From positions 1 to 22,900 of the forward strand of contig JBMOGA010000060.1 in NCBI GenBank assembly GCA_049318625.1: a stretch of DNA of 22,900 nt. Reading direction: 5' to 3'. Below, one piece after another: positions 15,905-22,669 of this stretch. The notes beneath the pieces are model-generated. The model did no database searches, had not been told where the DNA came from, and saw only the letters and a program-made list of their open reading frames with translations. Position 1 is the stretch's first letter, and each line of letters begins with the position of its first letter. Both the position numbers and the translations under genes were made by a program. The stretch comes from JBMOGA01 sp049318625 (GTDB lineage Bacteria > Pseudomonadota > Alphaproteobacteria > Rhizobiales > Hyphomicrobiaceae).

Positions 15905-16846
15905 ATGCTTTCTCGTATGGCCGACAGCCTCTTCTGGTTGTCGCGGTACATGGAGCGTGCGGAGAATCTCGCCCGGATTCTCGATGTCGCGCAGCGGCTG
16001 TCGGCGCTTCCCACCACCTATGCCGGCGCCTCCAACGAGTGGGAGAGCGCGATCGCGACGGCCGCCTGCGCGCCGGCCTTCCACGCCACGTTCCCGGAAG
16101 TGACGCGCGAGAACGTCATCGAGTTCATCGTGTCGTCGGAGGCCAACGCCTCGTCGATCCGCTCGTGCATCGAGGTGGCGCGCACCAATGCCCGCGCCGT
16201 GCGCACGACGATCACCGGCGAGATGTGGGAGATCGTCAACGCCGCCTGGCACGACATGCAGCGGGTCGATCTCAAGAGCATGTCGCCGACCCGGCTCGCG
16301 GATTTCCTCGCCAACGTCAAGCAGGCGGCGTTGCGGTTCGACGGCGCCGCCTACCGCACCATGCTGCGCACCGACCACTACTATTTCCAGCGGCTCGGCA
16401 CGTTCGTCGAGCGGGCCGACAACACCGCCCGGCTGCTCGACGTGAAGTATCACGTGCTGCTGCCCGACAAGGAGCCGGTCGGCGGCGGCCTCGACTATTT
16501 CCAGTGGTCGTCGATCCTGCGCGCGGTGTCGGCGCTCACCTCGTATCACTGGGTGTACCGGGAGAACGTGCAGCCCTGGCTGGTGGCCGACTTCCTGATC
16601 CTGCGGCCCGAGCAGCCGCGCTCGCTGATCTCCTGCTATTCCGAGATCAACGCGCAGCTCGATCAGCTGGCGGAGGCCTACGGGCGGCAGGGCCCGGCGC
16701 AGCGGCTGGCGCGGCACGTGCTCGCGCGGCTGCAGAACGCCGACATCGACAGCGTGTTCCAGGGCGGGCTGCACGAGTTCCTGACGGAGTTCACCGACGA
16801 GAACAACAAGCTGGGCGCGGCCATCACCGAGCAGTATCTGGCCTAG
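15905..16846 (+). CDS. Alpha-E domain protein (DUF403 / COG2307)
   Basis: This 313-residue, almost wholly helical protein starts with the family signature MLSRMADSLFWLSRYMERAENLAR and contains RTDHYYFQRLGTFVERADNTARLLDVKYH and DYFQWSSILRAVSALTSYHW in the usual order and spacing. Alpha-E proteins are found almost always beside the circularly permuted ATP-grasp protein, to which they are thought to contribute substrate binding or scaffolding; no activity is established. It starts two bases after the ATP-grasp stop and ends eight bases before the transglutaminase-fold start, so it is the middle gene of a three-gene operon. Length is normal for the family. Confidence 0.93.
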   Translation: MLSRMADSLFWLSRYMERAENLARILDVAQRLSALPTTYAGASNEWESAIATAACAPAFHATFPEVTRENVIEFIVSSEANASSIRSCIEVARTNARAVRTTITGEMWEIVNAAWHDMQRVDLKSMSPTRLADFLANVKQAALRFDGAAYRTMLRTDHYYFQRLGTFVERADNTARLLDVKYHVLLPDKEPVGGGLDYFQWSSILRAVSALTSYHWVYRENVQPWLVADFLILRPEQPRSLISCYSEINAQLDQLAEAYGRQGPAQRLARHVLARLQNADIDSVFQGGLHEFLTEFTDENNKLGAAITEQYLA

Positions 16847-16854
16847 AGGACGGC

Positions 16855-17679
16855 ATGCGCCTGAAAATCCGCCATGATACGATCTATTCCTTTGCCGAGC
16901 CGGCGCGGTCGGCGCTGCACGTGTTGCGATTGACGCCGCGCAACCTCGACAGCCAGTTCGTGCGGCGCTGGCGCATCGAGATCGACGGCGATGCGCGGCT
17001 CGACCGCGGCGAAGATGCGCACGGCAACATCACGCATACGGTGTTCGTCGACGGGCCGCTCGAGACGCTGCGCATCTCGGTGACTGGCGAGGTGGATACG
17101 GGCGACACCACCGGCATCATGCGGGGCACGGTCGAGCGCCTGCCGCAGGCGCTGTATCTGCGCGAGACGGATCTGACGACCGCGACCGGCGACATCCGCG
17201 CCTTCGCCGAGGCCGCGCTGGCGGCGGAAGCCGGCGATCACCTCGCGACGATGCACCGGATGATGGCGGAGCTCCATACCGTCCTGACCATTACCGAGCG
17301 GGACGCCGACTTTTCCGGCAAAGCCGGCACGACGTTCGCGGACAAGACCGGCAACGTTCAGGATGCGGCTCATCTTCTGGTGGTCGCGGCGCGGTGTGCC
17401 GGCATCCCGGCGCGTCTCGTCACCGGCTATCTGTTCGAAGACGACGAGGCGGGCGCCCACAGCGCGCATGCCTGGATGGAGGCGGCGTTCGGGCGTGTCG
17501 GCTGGATCGGCTTCGATGTGACGCGCAAACTGTGCGTGACCGACCGCTATGTCCGCGTGGCGACCGGGGCGGATTATCTCGACGCGGCGCCGGTGCGCGG
17601 GGCGAGCCTCGGCGGCGGCGCGGAAAGCCGCGAGGTCAGCGTCCGCATCGAGCAGGGCCGCCAGGTCATCGAAGGCTGA
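16855..17679 (+). CDS. Transglutaminase-fold protein lacking the expected catalytic cysteine
   Basis: This 274-residue protein has the N-terminal beta domain of bacterial transglutaminase-like proteins (MRLKIRHDTIYSFAEP, HVLRLTPRN) followed by the papain-like core. The core reads TGNVQDAAHLLVVAAR, then CAGIPARLVTGYL, SAHAWMEAAF and VGWIGFDV. In relatives the first block normally reads GVCQDxAH. Here the cysteine position is Val168 (GTT at 17356-17358), while the histidine (His205) and aspartate (Asp221) are kept. Cys181 lies 13 residues further on and is not expected to substitute. The protein may be a non-catalytic binding partner of the ATP-grasp/alpha-E pair, or belong to an inactive subfamily. 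The last 14 bp overlap an IS91-type transposase remnant, so the very C-terminus may be altered. Confidence 0.88.
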   Translation: MRLKIRHDTIYSFAEPARSALHVLRLTPRNLDSQFVRRWRIEIDGDARLDRGEDAHGNITHTVFVDGPLETLRISVTGEVDTGDTTGIMRGTVERLPQALYLRETDLTTATGDIRAFAEAALAAEAGDHLATMHRMMAELHTVLTITERDADFSGKAGTTFADKTGNVQDAAHLLVVAARCAGIPARLVTGYLFEDDEAGAHSAHAWMEAAFGRVGWIGFDVTRKLCVTDRYVRVATGADYLDAAPVRGASLGGGAESREVSVRIEQGRQVIEG

Positions 17680-18187
17680 TCGGCCGGTCCGAAGCCCGCA
17701 CATGAGACATGTCGGCCGTGGCGGCGAGCCGTTCTCTCGCCTTGGCCACGTTGTCGGCGCGGTTTCCGTTGGCGAGCAGTCCGTAGTGGCAGATGCGGAG
17801 GAAGCCCTTTGGGACAGCGTGGGCAATGAAGCGGTCGATGAATTCGCCCGTCGCCAGCGTCATGACCTTGAAGCGCTCGGGCCCGTCGGCGCGATAGTCC
17901 TTGGAGTTGAACGTGACCGTGCCGGCGTCGGCGGTAACCAGCCGACGGTTCGAGATCGCGATCCGGTGCGTGTAGAACGACAGATAGGCCAGCACGGCCT
18001 CGGGCCCGGCAAACGGCTGCTTGGCGCAGACCACCCATTCGCAACGCTTGAGCGGCACGAGGAAGGCGGCGCAGGCCTCGACACCGCTCAGACCCGCATG
18101 CGCGCCGAACAACACGACCCTTCCGCTCGCGTGCGCGGCAGCCTGCATCTCGACGACAAGACTGCGGAACAGGCCGAAGACGTTTCG
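17666..18187 (-). pseudogene. IS91-family transposase remnant (C-terminal part)
   Basis: About 174 residues are open after an in-frame TAG at 18188-18190. They match the C-terminal half of IS91/IS801-type rolling-circle transposases: CEWVVCAKQPFAGPEAVLAYL, YTHRIAISNRRL, TVTFNSKDYRA, KVMTLATGEFIDRF and VPKGFLRICHYGLLAN. The two-tyrosine motif (YLSFY in AYLSFYTHR) is present. The N-terminal zinc-binding and HUH regions are missing, so it cannot be active alone. Its stop lies inside the end of the transglutaminase-fold gene, leaving no room for an oriIS end there, so both ends of the element appear lost. An ATG at 18148 is available but is probably not a real start. Confidence 0.85.
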
Positions 18188-18267
18188 CTCGGCAAACTGC
18201 TAGCGGGTGCGATCCTGCTGTCGATCCCGGCGTCGCTCGCGGCCGCAAGGTCGTCTGCCCTGCCCGG

Positions 18268-18771
18268 GTGAAGCGCTCACAGGGATGGGACATAGGCCCT
18301 CCAGGGGCTTGCCATCGCTGGGCGGGTTCAGCGATCTTGGCATTCGACGGCGATGCGGCTCGAGCTGAGCTCTACATTGTGGCGCGAGGTGGTGCGTTGC
18401 GGCGGATCGAAAGACTGGCGGAGATCTCCGTGGCTCGCGGATGCGGGTTCGCGGGGCTGGCAATCTTCACGTTCATGGTGGGGCTTCTCGGATATCCGAA
18501 ACTGGCTTTCCAGTCGGGCGGAATCCTTACCCTCATCGCCTGTCTCGTCCTGCTCGGACGGGGCCTGCAGGCGCCGAGCCGGCCCTATAACCGCACCGAG
18601 GTCTGGATCATGCTGGAGCCGGGGGACCGGCCGCGCAGCGTCACCGCACAGAAAGTCATCGGCGTTGCGTTGCGCGAGGTCTATCTGCGCTTCGCGTTGT
18701 ACGCGGCTTGCCTGTCGGTGTTGCTGCTGTTCGCCTCCGCCCTGGTCGACGTGATCGAACTCAGGCCCTGA
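18268..18771 (+). CDS. Hypothetical membrane protein
   Basis: The open frame is 167 codons, beginning at a GTG. The convincing part begins near RRIERLAEISVARG (about codon 45) and has hydrophobic helices GFAGLAIFTFMVGLLGY, GGILTLIACLVLLGRGL and FALYAACLSVLLLFASALVDVI. Between the second and third is a soluble loop with YNRTEVWIMLEPGDRPRS. The first 40 or so residues look non-native, adjoin the IS91 remnant, and may not be translated. GTG 18379 or TTG 18397 are later starts, without strong ribosome sites. I do not recognise a family. It has no obvious partner on either side and lies in a stretch with signs of rearrangement. Confidence 0.6.
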   Translation: MKRSQGWDIGPPGACHRWAGSAILAFDGDAARAELYIVARGGALRRIERLAEISVARGCGFAGLAIFTFMVGLLGYPKLAFQSGGILTLIACLVLLGRGLQAPSRPYNRTEVWIMLEPGDRPRSVTAQKVIGVALREVYLRFALYAACLSVLLLFASALVDVIELRP

Positions 18772-19070
18772 TCGTGGGCCAACCGCCGGCAGCCGCCAGC
18801 TATTTGATCCTGGCCGCGATCCTGTCGACGATCTCGTCAGGCTTGTGCCTCGTTCTTGGCATCGTGTGCAGCTTTCTCGAACGCTGGCCGCGCCCTCACG
18901 ATATCCTCGCAAGACAGCGTCCGAGAAAACTGCACAACAGCAGGCTGCACGAGTGGCGTTGCCGGATCGGTGGTCGTCACGAAGATTGGACAGTGTGTCT
19001 TTTGTGCTTCATGCCGGGGTGCGTCACCGTCACGAGGTCGCCCACGACGTGTCACGACACGCTGATGACA

Positions 19071-19086
19071 ATAGACGATCGTCTAT
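19071..19086. promoter_or_regulatory. Perfect 16-bp palindrome, TetR-operator-like
   Basis: ATAGACGATCGTCTAT reads the same on both strands. The AGAC/GTCT core in a 16-bp dyad is of the kind bound by TetR-family repressors. No TetR gene is in the window. The site lies just upstream of the decayed minus-strand coding fragments, so it may be the operator left from a lost gene. Confidence 0.55.
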
Positions 19087-19245
19087 GAGACGAACGTTCA
19101 ATTCATTGATTGGCTGATGAAAAAACCGTCTGGGCCTGCGTCATCTGGGCCTGTGTATTGTCCTTGACACATCCCGATCTTGCGGAATGGCGCGTTGCAC
19201 CACCGAAACTTCTTGCGGTGCAGCAATTTGGGCGAAAACTTGTTT

Positions 19246-19269
19246 GTTAGACCAAAGTCTAACTTGGTC
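19246..19269. promoter_or_regulatory. Two overlapping, mutually exclusive inverted repeats
   Basis: GTTAGAC (19246-19252) pairs with GTCTAAC (19257-19263) around CAAA. The overlapping GACCAA (19250-19255) pairs with TTGGTC (19264-19269). The arms share bases, so only one pairing can form at a time in single strand. As DNA, the 7-4-7 dyad could bind a regulator of the symporter operon, 200 bp downstream. Confidence 0.5.
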
Positions 19270-19407
19270 GTAGGCCGGTGCCACCTAAGTTCCATCCTGC
19301 GGCAGTCGCAGTGATCCGCAAAGGGACTGAAGGGTCGCACGTCGCGGCCCCAAGACCAAGAATTCGCCGGTTGGCTCGCCTCACCGTGCGGACGAGTTGG
19401 CAACAAT

Positions 19408-19430
19408 GCGGCCTCATAAAGTGAGGCCGC
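19408..19430 (+). other. Strong leader hairpin before the DUF4212 gene
   Basis: GCGGCCTCA and TGAGGCCGC form a perfect 9-bp stem with a TAAAG loop, ending 45 bases before the ATG at 19476. A short TTTT run at 19436-19439 follows six bases later. It could be a leaky terminator or attenuator, or a stabilising 5'-leader structure. Confidence 0.55.
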
Positions 19431-19475
19431 GTGAGTTTTGACGTAGAAGCTCATTCAAGGGGAGTGACAGCCGCA

Positions 19476-19733
19476 ATGGAACAAGGCAACGGCGAACGGC
19501 ACTGGCAACGAACCACGGGCCTCATGTGGCTAATGCTGATCCTGTGGATCATCTTCAGTTTCTTGATCCACTTCTTCGTGGGTCAGTTGAACACCATCAA
19601 ATTCATGGGTTTCCCACTCGGCTTCTACATGGCCGCGCAGGGATCCCTCGTCATCTTCGTGGCAATGCTGTTCTGGTTTGCTTACGCCCAGGACAATATC
19701 GACCGCGACGAAGGCTTCGCGGAAGACGAGTGA
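19476..19733 (+). CDS. DUF4212 protein, small subunit of a sodium:solute symporter
   Basis: This 85-residue membrane protein has two transmembrane helices, about residues 15-36 (TGLMWLMLILWIIFSFLIHFF) and 52-71 (AAQGSLVIFVAMLFWFAYAQ). It also has the family-typical FPLGFYMAAQGSL and an acidic tail. DUF4212 proteins are encoded directly before VC_2705-type sodium:solute symporters and are thought to be their small subunit. ATG 19476 is preceded by AGGGGAG eleven bases upstream; GTG starts at 19431 and 19464 are in frame but less likely. The symporter gene follows after ten bases with its own GAGGGGGA site, so the pair is one operon. Confidence 0.92.
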   Translation: MEQGNGERHWQRTTGLMWLMLILWIIFSFLIHFFVGQLNTIKFMGFPLGFYMAAQGSLVIFVAMLFWFAYAQDNIDRDEGFAEDE

Positions 19734-19743
19734 GGGGGAACCA

Positions 19744-21744
19744 ATGTCGGCACAAAGCTCAGGGGGTGACTTCACCTCCAATCTCGGGCGGGTCTACACC
19801 CTGTATACCGGGGGATTCGTCGCCTTCGTCGCACTCATGTACGTCCTCGAGAAGGCTGGCGTTCCGCCGGTCTACATCGGGTACATGTTCGTCGGCTTCA
19901 CGATCGGCGTGTACGCGCTGATCGGCATTCTCTCGCGCACCATGCAGGTGTCCGAGTACTATGTCGCCGGGCGCAAGGTGCCGGCGTTCTACAACGGCAT
20001 GGCAACCGCGGCCGACTGGATGTCTGCGGCATCATTCATCGGCATGGCCGGCACGCTCTACGCCCTCGGCTACGATGGCCTCGCATTCATCCTCGGCTGG
20101 ACCGGCGGCTACGTGCTGGTCGCGATCCTGATTGCGCCGTTCCTGCGTAAGTTCGGTGCCTACACGGTCCCCGACTTCCTGGCCGCCCGCTATGAGGGCA
20201 ATGGCGCGCGCATCTGCGGCATCATGGTGCTGATGGCGTGCTCGTTCACCTACGTCGTCGCGCAGATCGTCGGTACCGGCCTGATCGGCGCCCGCCTCCT
20301 CGGCATGTCGTTCGAGGTTGCTTGCGCCGTCGGTCTCGTCGGCATTCTGGTCTGCTCGATGCTCGGCGGCATGCGTGCCGTCACCTGGACGCAGGTCGCC
20401 CAGTACATTGTGCTGATCATCGCCTATCTTGTGCCGGTCGTGATCCTCTCGACGCAAAAATTCGGCATCCCGGTTCCGCAGCTCACCTACGGCACGGTGT
20501 TGCAGGAGATCGCGGCCAAGGAAGCTCTGTTGAATGTGCCGGCGACGGCCGCCCACACAGCGGCCTTCATGCGCTACGACCCACTGAACTTCTTCGGCCT
20601 AATCCTGTGCCTCATGGTTGGCACGGCATCACTACCGCACGTGTTGATGCGCTACTTCACGACGCCGTCGGTGCGTGAGGCTCGCTCGTCGGTCGCCTGG
20701 ACGCTGCTGTTCATCTTCATCCTCTACTTCACCGCACCGGCCTATGCCGCGTTCGCGAAGCTGGAGGTTTACGAGAACGTCATCGGCCAGCCGCTGTCGG
20801 CCGTTTTCACCAAGGAGTCGCTGTCCTGGATGCGGTCGTATGGTCGTACCGGCCTTGGCCTGGTGACGCTCTGCGGCGCTCCAATCGACACGTTGCAGCA
20901 GACGCTTGCCGCGTGCGGTAAGCTAACCCCGGCGATCGCCAATCTGTCCGAGAGTACCCCGATCGCGCTTCGCATGTTTGCGATCAATAACGACGCGATC
21001 GTCATCTCGACGCCGGAGATCGCGGGCCTGCCGTACGTTGTCGCCGGTCTCGTCGCCGCCGGTGGTCTCGCCGCCGCGCTGTCGACTGCCGACGGCCTTC
21101 TGCTGGCCATCGCGAATGCACTCAGCCACGATGTCTACTACAAGATGATCGACAAGAACGCTTCGACAGCGCGGCGTCTTGCGATTGCCCGCGTGTTGCT
21201 CGTCCTTGTGGCGATTGCAGCCGCCTACGTCGCTTCGACACGGCCGGACGACATCGTTGCGATGGTCGCCTGGGCGTTCTCGCTCGCCGCCGCGGGTCTG
21301 TTCCCCGCGCTGGTGCTCGGGATCTGGTCGAAGCGGGTCAACAAGTACGGCGCAATCTTCGGCATCCTTGCCGGGTTCTTCGTGACACTCGCCTACCTGG
21401 TGATCACCCGTTACTATCCATGGGTGGGCGTCGAGTATCTCGGAATGTACTCGAACAAGAATGTCGTGACCGGCGCCAATCTGGTCGACCTTGCCAAGCT
21501 CAAGGCGGAACAGGCGGCGGTCTTCTACGAGAACATGGTTGGCATCCGCCATCCAATGGCCAACCGTGTCGGCTACTTTAACGTCGCCAACATCTCTGCC
21601 GGCCTGTTCGGCCTGCCGGTCGGCTTCGTCGTGATGTACCTCGTCTCACTCATGACGCCGGCGCCGTCGCGCGAGCTGCAGAACTTCATCGACGAGGTCC
21701 GCAAGCCGCGCGGCAAGACGATGATGGAAGAGAAGACGGCCTGA
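19744..21744 (+). CDS. Sodium:solute symporter, VC_2705 / acetate-permease-like
   Basis: This 666-residue polytopic protein has about 13 hydrophobic helices in the solute:sodium symporter (SSF/LeuT-fold) pattern. Typical segments are EYYVAGRKVPAFYNGMATAADWMSAASFIGMAG, FGAYTVPDFLAARYEG, GGMRAVTWTQVAQYIVLI, MVGTASLPHVLMRYFT and GLAAALSTADGLLLAIANALSHD. It most resembles the VC_2705 subfamily related to ActP. Substrates are expected to be short monocarboxylates such as acetate, pyruvate or propionate, driven by sodium. The DUF4212 subunit precedes it, and a strong terminator follows. Third positions look less G/C-biased than in the left half of the window. Family is secure; substrate is inferred. 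Confidence 0.93.
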   Translation: MSAQSSGGDFTSNLGRVYTLYTGGFVAFVALMYVLEKAGVPPVYIGYMFVGFTIGVYALIGILSRTMQVSEYYVAGRKVPAFYNGMATAADWMSAASFIGMAGTLYALGYDGLAFILGWTGGYVLVAILIAPFLRKFGAYTVPDFLAARYEGNGARICGIMVLMACSFTYVVAQIVGTGLIGARLLGMSFEVACAVGLVGILVCSMLGGMRAVTWTQVAQYIVLIIAYLVPVVILSTQKFGIPVPQLTYGTVLQEIAAKEALLNVPATAAHTAAFMRYDPLNFFGLILCLMVGTASLPHVLMRYFTTPSVREARSSVAWTLLFIFILYFTAPAYAAFAKLEVYENVIGQPLSAVFTKESLSWMRSYGRTGLGLVTLCGAPIDTLQQTLAACGKLTPAIANLSESTPIALRMFAINNDAIVISTPEIAGLPYVVAGLVAAGGLAAALSTADGLLLAIANALSHDVYYKMIDKNASTARRLAIARVLLVLVAIAAAYVASTRPDDIVAMVAWAFSLAAAGLFPALVLGIWSKRVNKYGAIFGILAGFFVTLAYLVITRYYPWVGVEYLGMYSNKNVVTGANLVDLAKLKAEQAAVFYENMVGIRHPMANRVGYFNVANISAGLFGLPVGFVVMYLVSLMTPAPSRELQNFIDEVRKPRGKTMMEEKTA

Positions 21745-21767
21745 GCCGTAGCTCGGAAACGGCGCGA

Positions 21768-21794
21768 GGGCAGGGAGCATACTCCCTGCCCTTT
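21768..21794 (+). terminator. Rho-independent terminator of the symporter operon
   Basis: GGGCAGGGAG (21768-21777) pairs perfectly with CTCCCTGCCC (21782-21791) around a CATA loop and is followed by TTT. It lies 24 bases after the symporter stop. The T-run is short, but the 10-bp GC-rich stem is strong. Confidence 0.85.
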
Positions 21795-21885
21795 CGCATT
21801 CTGGTCATGGCGGATAGCAAAGTGCTTCGCCGTTCATCTCCCCATTGTTCGCTACTCGCAAATCACCCCGAACCATTCGAGCAAG

Positions 21886-22182
21886 ATGGCCGACGGCTTC
21901 TGGACATTTCAGGTACCTAACCTGATCATCGCCATGGCGATGTACAGCGTGCTCGCGCGGTTCGTGCTGTCGCTATTCCTACCGCCAGACAGCGACAAGG
22001 TGATTGTGGCAGTGTTTCGCCAGATCACCGAGCCGGTTCTGGTGCCGGTGCGGCTCGCCACACCAGCGATCGTGCCTGAGCGACTGATCTATATCTTCGC
22101 GGTGCTGTGGTTGTTCGCGCTGCGGATCGCGCTCTACATCGGTCTGCGCATGTACGGCCTCGTACCCTCCATCGTCGGGTGA
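21886..22182 (+). CDS. YggT-like small membrane protein
   Basis: This 98-residue protein has an N-terminal hydrophobic helix (LIIAMAMYSVLARFVLSLFL), a central segment VFRQITEPVLVPVRLATPAIVPERL, and a second helix (IYIFAVLWLFALRIALYIGL). The RITxPxLxPxR-like central motif followed by a helix is the pattern of one YggT unit, so I call it YggT-like with moderate confidence. YggT proteins are membrane proteins of unclear role. It lies downstream of the symporter terminator and six bases before the next small membrane gene, with which it probably forms an operon. Confidence 0.65.
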   Translation: MADGFWTFQVPNLIIAMAMYSVLARFVLSLFLPPDSDKVIVAVFRQITEPVLVPVRLATPAIVPERLIYIFAVLWLFALRIALYIGLRMYGLVPSIVG

Positions 22183-22188
22183 ATTGCC

Positions 22189-22554
22189 ATGGACGACATG
22201 CAGAACCGCGAGCGCCTGCTTAAGCAGGACATGCTGCTGGTGGGAATTCTCGGCCTCAGCGTCCTCAACGGTATGCATTTCTCGCCCTGGTTCGACATTG
22301 GCTTTCTGTTGTTGAAGCCGTTTCTCCAGGTGACGTTCTGGATCAGTTCGCCGGTGCTGCTCTTCTATTTCACGGCACTGGTGCTCTCGACGCTGACGGT
22401 CATGCTGGCGGGGATTCCGGCCGCGATCTTTGAGCGTGCGACGGGCCGCAAATCGACTGATGAGATTTCGCTCTACATCTGGCTCGGCGGTGTCGTGCTG
22501 TTGACGATCCCGTCGCTGATGGCGGCGGCGCAGACGACGGCTCTGCCTGGGTGA
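22189..22554 (+). CDS. Hypothetical membrane protein
   Basis: This 121-residue protein has three probable transmembrane helices: DMLLVGILGLSVLNGM, the long LLLKPFLQVTFW to VLSTLTVML region, and SLYIWLGGVVLLTIPSLMAAA. Short charged loops connect them (FERATGRKSTDE). I do not recognise a family. It begins six bases after the YggT-like gene and ends four bases before the truncated mutM start, so the three were probably co-transcribed. The ATG at 22189 has no strong ribosome site. Confidence 0.65.
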   Translation: MDDMQNRERLLKQDMLLVGILGLSVLNGMHFSPWFDIGFLLLKPFLQVTFWISSPVLLFYFTALVLSTLTVMLAGIPAAIFERATGRKSTDEISLYIWLGGVVLLTIPSLMAAAQTTALPG

Positions 22555-22558
22555 TCTG

Positions 22559-22669
22559 ATGCCGGATCTTCCCGAAGTCGAGACCGTGCGGCGCGGGCTG
22601 GAGCCGGCAATGGCCGGCTTCCGATTAGATCGCGTCGAGCAGCGCCGGTCCGATCTGCACAGGCGATGA
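22559..22669 (+). pseudogene. mutM: Truncated formamidopyrimidine-DNA glycosylase (MutM/Fpg), N-terminal fragment
   Basis: The frame begins MPDLPEVETVRRGLEPAMAG and continues to RRSDLHRR before a TGA, only 36 codons of a gene normally near 270-290. The opening is the unmistakable Fpg N-terminus, with the catalytic Pro2. The third residue is Asp where Fpg usually has the catalytic Glu. Homology stops around 22655, and no frame of the following 230 bases continues the Fpg sequence. The gene therefore looks cut by an insertion, deletion or rearrangement, not by a single frameshift. As it stands it cannot encode a working 8-oxoguanine glycosylase. Confidence 0.85.

Larger units (their letters stand above)
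18772..19475. other. Gene-poor, repeat-rich stretch between the orphan membrane protein and the symporter operon
   Basis: About 700 bp without a convincing intact gene. The left half (18800-19060) holds minus-strand coding-like fragments in different frames (for example SCEDIVRARPAFEKAAHDAK and KPDEIVDRIAARIK before a TAG at 18800-18802), suggesting a decayed small gene I cannot identify. The right half carries a 16-bp palindrome, a 10-bp direct repeat (TCTGGGCCTG at 19129 and 19144), a TTGACA at 19164-19169 without a clear -10, two overlapping inverted repeats and a strong leader hairpin. It probably contains the promoter and leader of the DUF4212-symporter operon. Confidence 0.6.

Noticed and set aside
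19129..19153. Two copies of TCTGGGCCTG 15 bp apart as a CRISPR or iteron start
   Set aside because: Only two short copies, with no spacer regularity or replication gene nearby.
19098..19454. 118-codon minus-strand frame in the symporter upstream region
   Set aside because: No domain, unusual composition, and it overlaps the leader dyads and hairpin; more likely non-coding.
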